Assembly (NCBI RefSeq): GCF_901709675.1 | Contig: NC_051096.1 | Location: 8,583,001 to 8,647,000 of the forward strand | Source: Syngnathus acus | Taxonomy: Eukaryota; Chordata; Actinopteri; Syngnathiformes; Syngnathidae | DNA length: 64,000 nucleotides | Direction: 5' to 3' | In this document: positions 60,388 through 64,000 of the stretch, piece by piece | Position numbering within the stretch: position 1 is the first letter of the stretch | Layout of the letters: the number at the start of each line of letters is the position of its first letter | Made by a program: the position numbers and the translations under genes | The notes under the pieces: model-generated | Seen by the model: the letters and a program-made list of their open reading frames with translations, nothing else | Told to the model about the DNA's origin: nothing | Databases searched by the model: none

Positions 60388-61806
60388 TTTATTGATTACA
60401 AAATGCATTCAACAGTAGACAAAATGGCCACTTCAACACCTCCGCTTCAGCACCTGCAAGAGAATATAAAATTTCAGCCAATGAACTCATAATAATGAAC
60501 ATCAAATTGACACCAACCTTTCCAAATCAACTGTAGTCCAAAGCAATCGTGTCGAGTGCCTCACAATCAGCTGGATATAAAACAATAAGTTTAGATCACC
60601 TTTGGTAAAAGTGGAGTTTCTGGGTTAAAGCAAAACTATTTTCAATGGTCCGAGTGTCTCAGTACGCTGCGGGTAAACTTCAGCTTTAAATCAGTAGAAC
60701 CGAATGAACAGGAATCATCATTGACCAAACAGACCATGGAATACTTTTTGTCCATTAATACAGCATGTATGTATGTTTTCACACACTATGCAAGCACAAA
60801 AATTAACGACTGTACTTACAAGTCAAAGATGCGGTATCCTTCCGATATGTGTCGGGAGCTACAAGACAAAATGGCACCGGCACAACCATGTGACAAAATT
60901 CCATAGCAAATGTCAAGACACCATTTTGGAAATGAATAGCCCATGCATGAAGTGATTGATCCCTGTCCATCAGGATGATCAGAAACTAGCTTTATGAAGT
61001 CCACATTTAGAGTAGGAACATGATTTGGTTTCGACGTACCTTGGAGAGGAACCTGCCATTTGGAAGGCTGAAGAACAAAAGGAGAGTTCAAATACTTTGC
61101 ACCTCAAAAATAGTCTCAAAGTAAAGCAGGCATGCTCAGAGCACTGTAAAAGAACTTCATTTGGAAAAATCAGAGACTCTAGTCTAATGAATCATCATTG
61201 CAGCACTTGGATCATTCGCAAGCACCGTTAAGCAATACTCACCATAAACGCGTCATACAGTGCATTCAATGTGGACGGACGGACGGACGTTGCCAATCTC
61301 TGCAATCGACACAGAGGAGTGTGTCAAGGTCGTTGCCCTGCTGTCACCCGGTGTATCCATAATGCTGACTTTGGATCACACAGTACTCAGCTGCAGGTCT
61401 GTGATACATGAAGAAAGAAAGAAAGACAGGAGAGTAGAAATCAGTTCCATCTAGGCATCGACACAAATTCTGCAGAGGAAACTACATGCATGGTCAGTGC
61501 ACTGTGAAAGAGCATCATTGAAAAATCAGAGACTCTAGTCTAGTGAATCATCATTGCAGCACTAGAATGCATGAAACTCCGGGAATATCAACCAACACTT
61601 ACCATTAACGTTACAGGCGTGCCAACATTTGAGTCGGGATTCCACCCAGCAGAGTAAGCCTGGAGGGGGTTGAGCAGGAAAAGCATTTGGGCATTGACAT
61701 TTAGAAACAGAAAAGCAAGAAACAACCTTCCTACAAACTTCAAGGCCACACACACGCAGTAGGCAACATTTCACTCACTTTTGTCATCCATCTCCGATTT
61801 GGAATT
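60388..61806 (-). ncRNA. Candidate spliced transcript of unknown product
   Basis: Five minus-strand blocks have consensus splice sites in the right order: 61779-61806 (donor gtgagtg), 61603-61659 (57 nt, donor gtaagtg), 61243-61299 (57 nt, donor gtgagta), 61040-61067 (28 nt, donor gtacgtc) and a last exon from 60453 to the AATAAA at 60388-60393. The first block holds an ATG (MDDK), but the frame meets a stop in the third block after about 40 codons. I cannot assign a product. A long non-coding RNA, or a coding gene whose first exon I misplaced, are both possible. The introns after the two 57-nt blocks are homologous. Confidence 0.35.
61085..61570. repeat. Duplicated intron segments (about 61085-61250 and 61475-61610)
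   Basis: Two copies share AATCAGAGACTCTAGTCTA and TGAATCATCATTGCAGCACT, and less exactly the flanking GCAGGCATGCTCAGAGCACTG-type sequence. Each copy directly follows (on the minus strand) one of the two 57-nt candidate exons. Confidence 0.8.
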
Positions 61807-62675
61807 CTACGACTTCAATAGACAAGATGAAAGTCATGAGGAAATCTTGATGAATCATTTCTGAAATGGAATAAATGGAAAAAAGAATGGATCAACGCAA
61901 CACTTCCTTGGCTCCCCATGCCACGTGCTTCCCACAAGGACATTTCAGGGCAGCGGACTCGCACTTTGTCTAATGCATGATCAGCGATAATTACCGTTCA
62001 TTGTTGCTCTTTCATTCATGCACTACATTCGTGGCAAAGGGTGAACTACTGGCACTACATTCGTGGCAAAGGGTGAACTACTGGCTCTGCGTATGCCACG
62101 TTCTGCCTACCACCACCAGGAAGAAAAGGGAGAAACGTCGGCTTTCGATGCTTTATAAAGCTGGGCCCTTCTCAGCTTGAGATAGGTGGCGACATCAGTG
62201 CCTGACAGAAACTCGCTTACCAAAAAACCACAGACAATGGAGGCACATTTATAGCGTGGAGAGGAGAAAATGTGCACTTATTTGACATGATTCCAGGTAA
62301 ATTAGCTTTACTGAGTTCGTCAGTTCTTTTTTTTGTAACGAAAACGTAGAGGAGAGAAGAAATGTTCATTCTTAAAATCATTTTAGTGGTGATTTTATGT
62401 CAATGAAAAGATTGTAAAGCTACTCACAGCTACTAAAGTACAAATTCAAAATCAATGGAGCCGCATACAGGTCAGGCACATTTAATTGGCGCCTTTAGGG
62501 CGGGGTTATATGCTCATAGCCACGCCTTTCGTGGTTGCCAGATAACGTTGACAAACAGCAATCGAGGCACGAAGCTTTGTTCCGTGTTCAATATATTGGT
62601 GCTGGCAACACGAGCTCAGACGCTGCCTGGCTGGCTGTCACTTTTGGGGCGCTTGGTTAGGTCGACGGAGCGAAG
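61807..62675 (+). promoter_or_regulatory. Upstream region of sacm1l
   Basis: About 0.9 kb between the candidate minus-strand transcript and the sacm1l ATG; the two are divergent. It holds the 32-bp duplication at 62030-62086 and moderately GC-rich sequence near the ATG. No coding sequence seen. Promoter function is inferred from position. Confidence 0.35.
62030..62086. repeat. Short tandem duplication
   Basis: ACTACATTCGTGGCAAAGGG and the following TGAACTACTGGC occur twice, about 32 bp apart. Confidence 0.85.
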
Positions 62676-63117
62676 ATGGCGACCGCCTACGAGCGCTACA
62701 ATTTGTAAGTACATTCATTGACACCGTTTTTTTTTTTTTAAAAGGCACTATCTCGATCAAACTGTAGCCAGTAAGCTAGCCACAAGACGAGAGTAGCTAC
62801 AACCTGGGAGGAAATTAAGCTGTTGCTAACGAGGTGCCAGGACAGCTAAAGTTCACTGAGTACTCTTGTTGGACCCGGAAGTACTGAAGTTGAAACTCAT
62901 TATCCATCATTAAAATAAATCAATTATCCGCGCCAAGGCAAAACCTCAAAGTGTTTTGTCTCTCTGTAGATACAACCATTTTCGTCGACTGAGGCAGTTT
63001 ATATTCCGGTAGCTCGCAAATAAAATCGTTGCCAATGTTTATCCCAGAATTGACTTGATTGGACACTTATGGACTTGAAGAATATCTCGTGCCAGTGTGA
63101 GCGACATAGGAGGGAGG

Positions 63118-63199
<82 letters not shown>

Positions 63200-63927
63200 G
63201 AGACAGACAGACAGACAGACAAAGAGACAGACATACAGACAAACGTGTATTCCTGTATGCAATGCCAAACCTGCAACAGCCTTTCTTTCGTAACATTCCA
63301 GAAAAGCAATCTTGACCACTTGAAAATTCTGTTTGAAATTTTGCTATGTCATCACTCCATGATTTAGTTAAGACTAGTTGAAACGTAGTTCCAATGTATT
63401 CTTTGCTTAGAAACGAGCATTTGTCGAAACATATATTGAATGAAAAGACCAGAAGCAAGTCTACTGCTTTTTGAGCAAACTTTGGTGCGACCCAAGGAAC
63501 ATGCAGTTAGTGGAGTTTGGATTATGAAAGGGCAACAATAGGTTGTTTGTGCAGCTCTCTCACTTGAGCACTGTTTGGTCCCATGGCTTCAGTTCTATTT
63601 GACGCTGTGGCTAAACATCAGGTCACACAGGAATCTTCATCTGCTTCTGATCACTACTCAGTGCCTGTGAGATTTAATTCCGAGCGTCGGCATCCCCGCC
63701 GACCATATGATCATAAGCCATATAGGATAGGATGGAAGTTCCCATGGCTCTTTATTTGCATCATCGAGGCAGCAGCTGCCATCTACTGTGTCTTTGACGT
63801 ACTATTGTAACCAGACAATCTCTCGTCAGACACACCACCCCAGAAAAGTTTTTCATTGAAGCCTGCGATGAAGGGGCTGATGCCGTCCTGACTATCGACA
63901 GGGTGTCAAACGAGATGACCCTTACAA
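62676..63927 (+). CDS. sacm1l: SAC1-like phosphatidylinositol-3/4-phosphatase, first two exons; gene continues beyond the right edge
   Basis: ER/Golgi phosphoinositide phosphatase that dephosphorylates PI4P. Exon 1 is 62676-62704 (MATAYERYN plus two bases, donor gtaagt). Exon 2 is 63830-63927, entered after tctcgtcag. Together they read [18 protein letters not shown], then [20 protein letters not shown] and MTLT. This matches the SACM1L N-terminus (human [20 protein letters not shown]). The Leu codon is split by the intron. The exon 2 donor is ACAA|gtaaga. The catalytic CX5R motif and the C-terminal membrane anchors lie outside the window. The 75-codon frame at 63583-63810 falls in intron 1 and is not part of the gene. 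Confidence 0.92.
63120..63243. repeat. (GACA)n microsatellite
   Basis: About 30 GACA units with two AAAGAGACA breaks, in sacm1l intron 1. It keeps frames open on both strands (Thr-Asp-Arg-Gln, and Cys-Leu-Ser-Val on the other strand). Confidence 0.97.
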
Positions 63928-64000
63928 GTAAGACCACCGACTCTTACAGACAATTGAGTGGCATATCGGTGCTATTCTGATGTTGTCTTGTTTAACGACT

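Noticed and set aside
63067-63458. Frames of Cys-Leu-Ser-Val repeats
   Set aside because: Translation of (GACA)n in sacm1l intron 1.

Overview
The window is nuclear DNA from a vertebrate, most likely a compact, very microsatellite-rich percomorph teleost. The evidence is split genes with short GT-AG introns, 3' UTRs with AATAAA signals, interspersed repeats with fish-type tails, and products that align with vertebrate proteins I recognise. I cannot name the species. I rebuilt nine genes exon by exon; in every one the splice phases close without a frameshift.

Layout: (1) 1-23107, with upstream sequence to about 27.8 kb, is gabbr1 (GABA-B receptor subunit 1, minus strand). It has the sushi-domain (1a) exons and the alternative 1b start; the gene runs off the left edge after TM2. 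(2) 29543-32942 is sh3bp5l (minus). (3) 33709-37576 is gtf2h4, TFIIH p52 (minus). (4) 38360-38949 is polr1h/ZNRD1, the small RNA polymerase I zinc-ribbon subunit (minus). (5) 41839-43490 is mgat1, GlcNAc-transferase I (minus). (6) 45699-53175 is vars2, mitochondrial valyl-tRNA synthetase, 29 coding exons (minus). (7) 54460-55355 is ppp1r11, protein phosphatase 1 inhibitor-3 (plus), divergent from vars2. (8) 58394-59239 is a C6orf47-like membrane protein (minus). (9) 62676-63927 holds the first two exons of sacm1l, a phosphoinositide phosphatase (plus), which leaves the window on the right. Between (8) and (9) lies an unrecognised minus-strand multi-exon transcript candidate (60388-61806).

GABBR1, POLR1H, PPP1R11, GTF2H4, VARS2 and C6orf47 all lie in the human MHC region (6p22-p21), so this is a teleost MHC-linked conserved block. 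SH3BP5L, MGAT1 and SACM1L are elsewhere in human. The genes are mostly housekeeping (transcription, translation, glycosylation, phosphatase control) and do not form one pathway.

The main oddities are structural. Long microsatellites abut splice sites. There are recent tandem duplications, including one that copies a vars2 3' splice site and one that copies an exon-intron unit. Others are a self-complementary repeat in gabbr1, an intron cutting the mgat1 catalytic domain beside its metal-binding motif, and a low-complexity Ala/Asp tract coded in sh3bp5l. I see no CRISPR array, operon, prophage or other prokaryote-type system.
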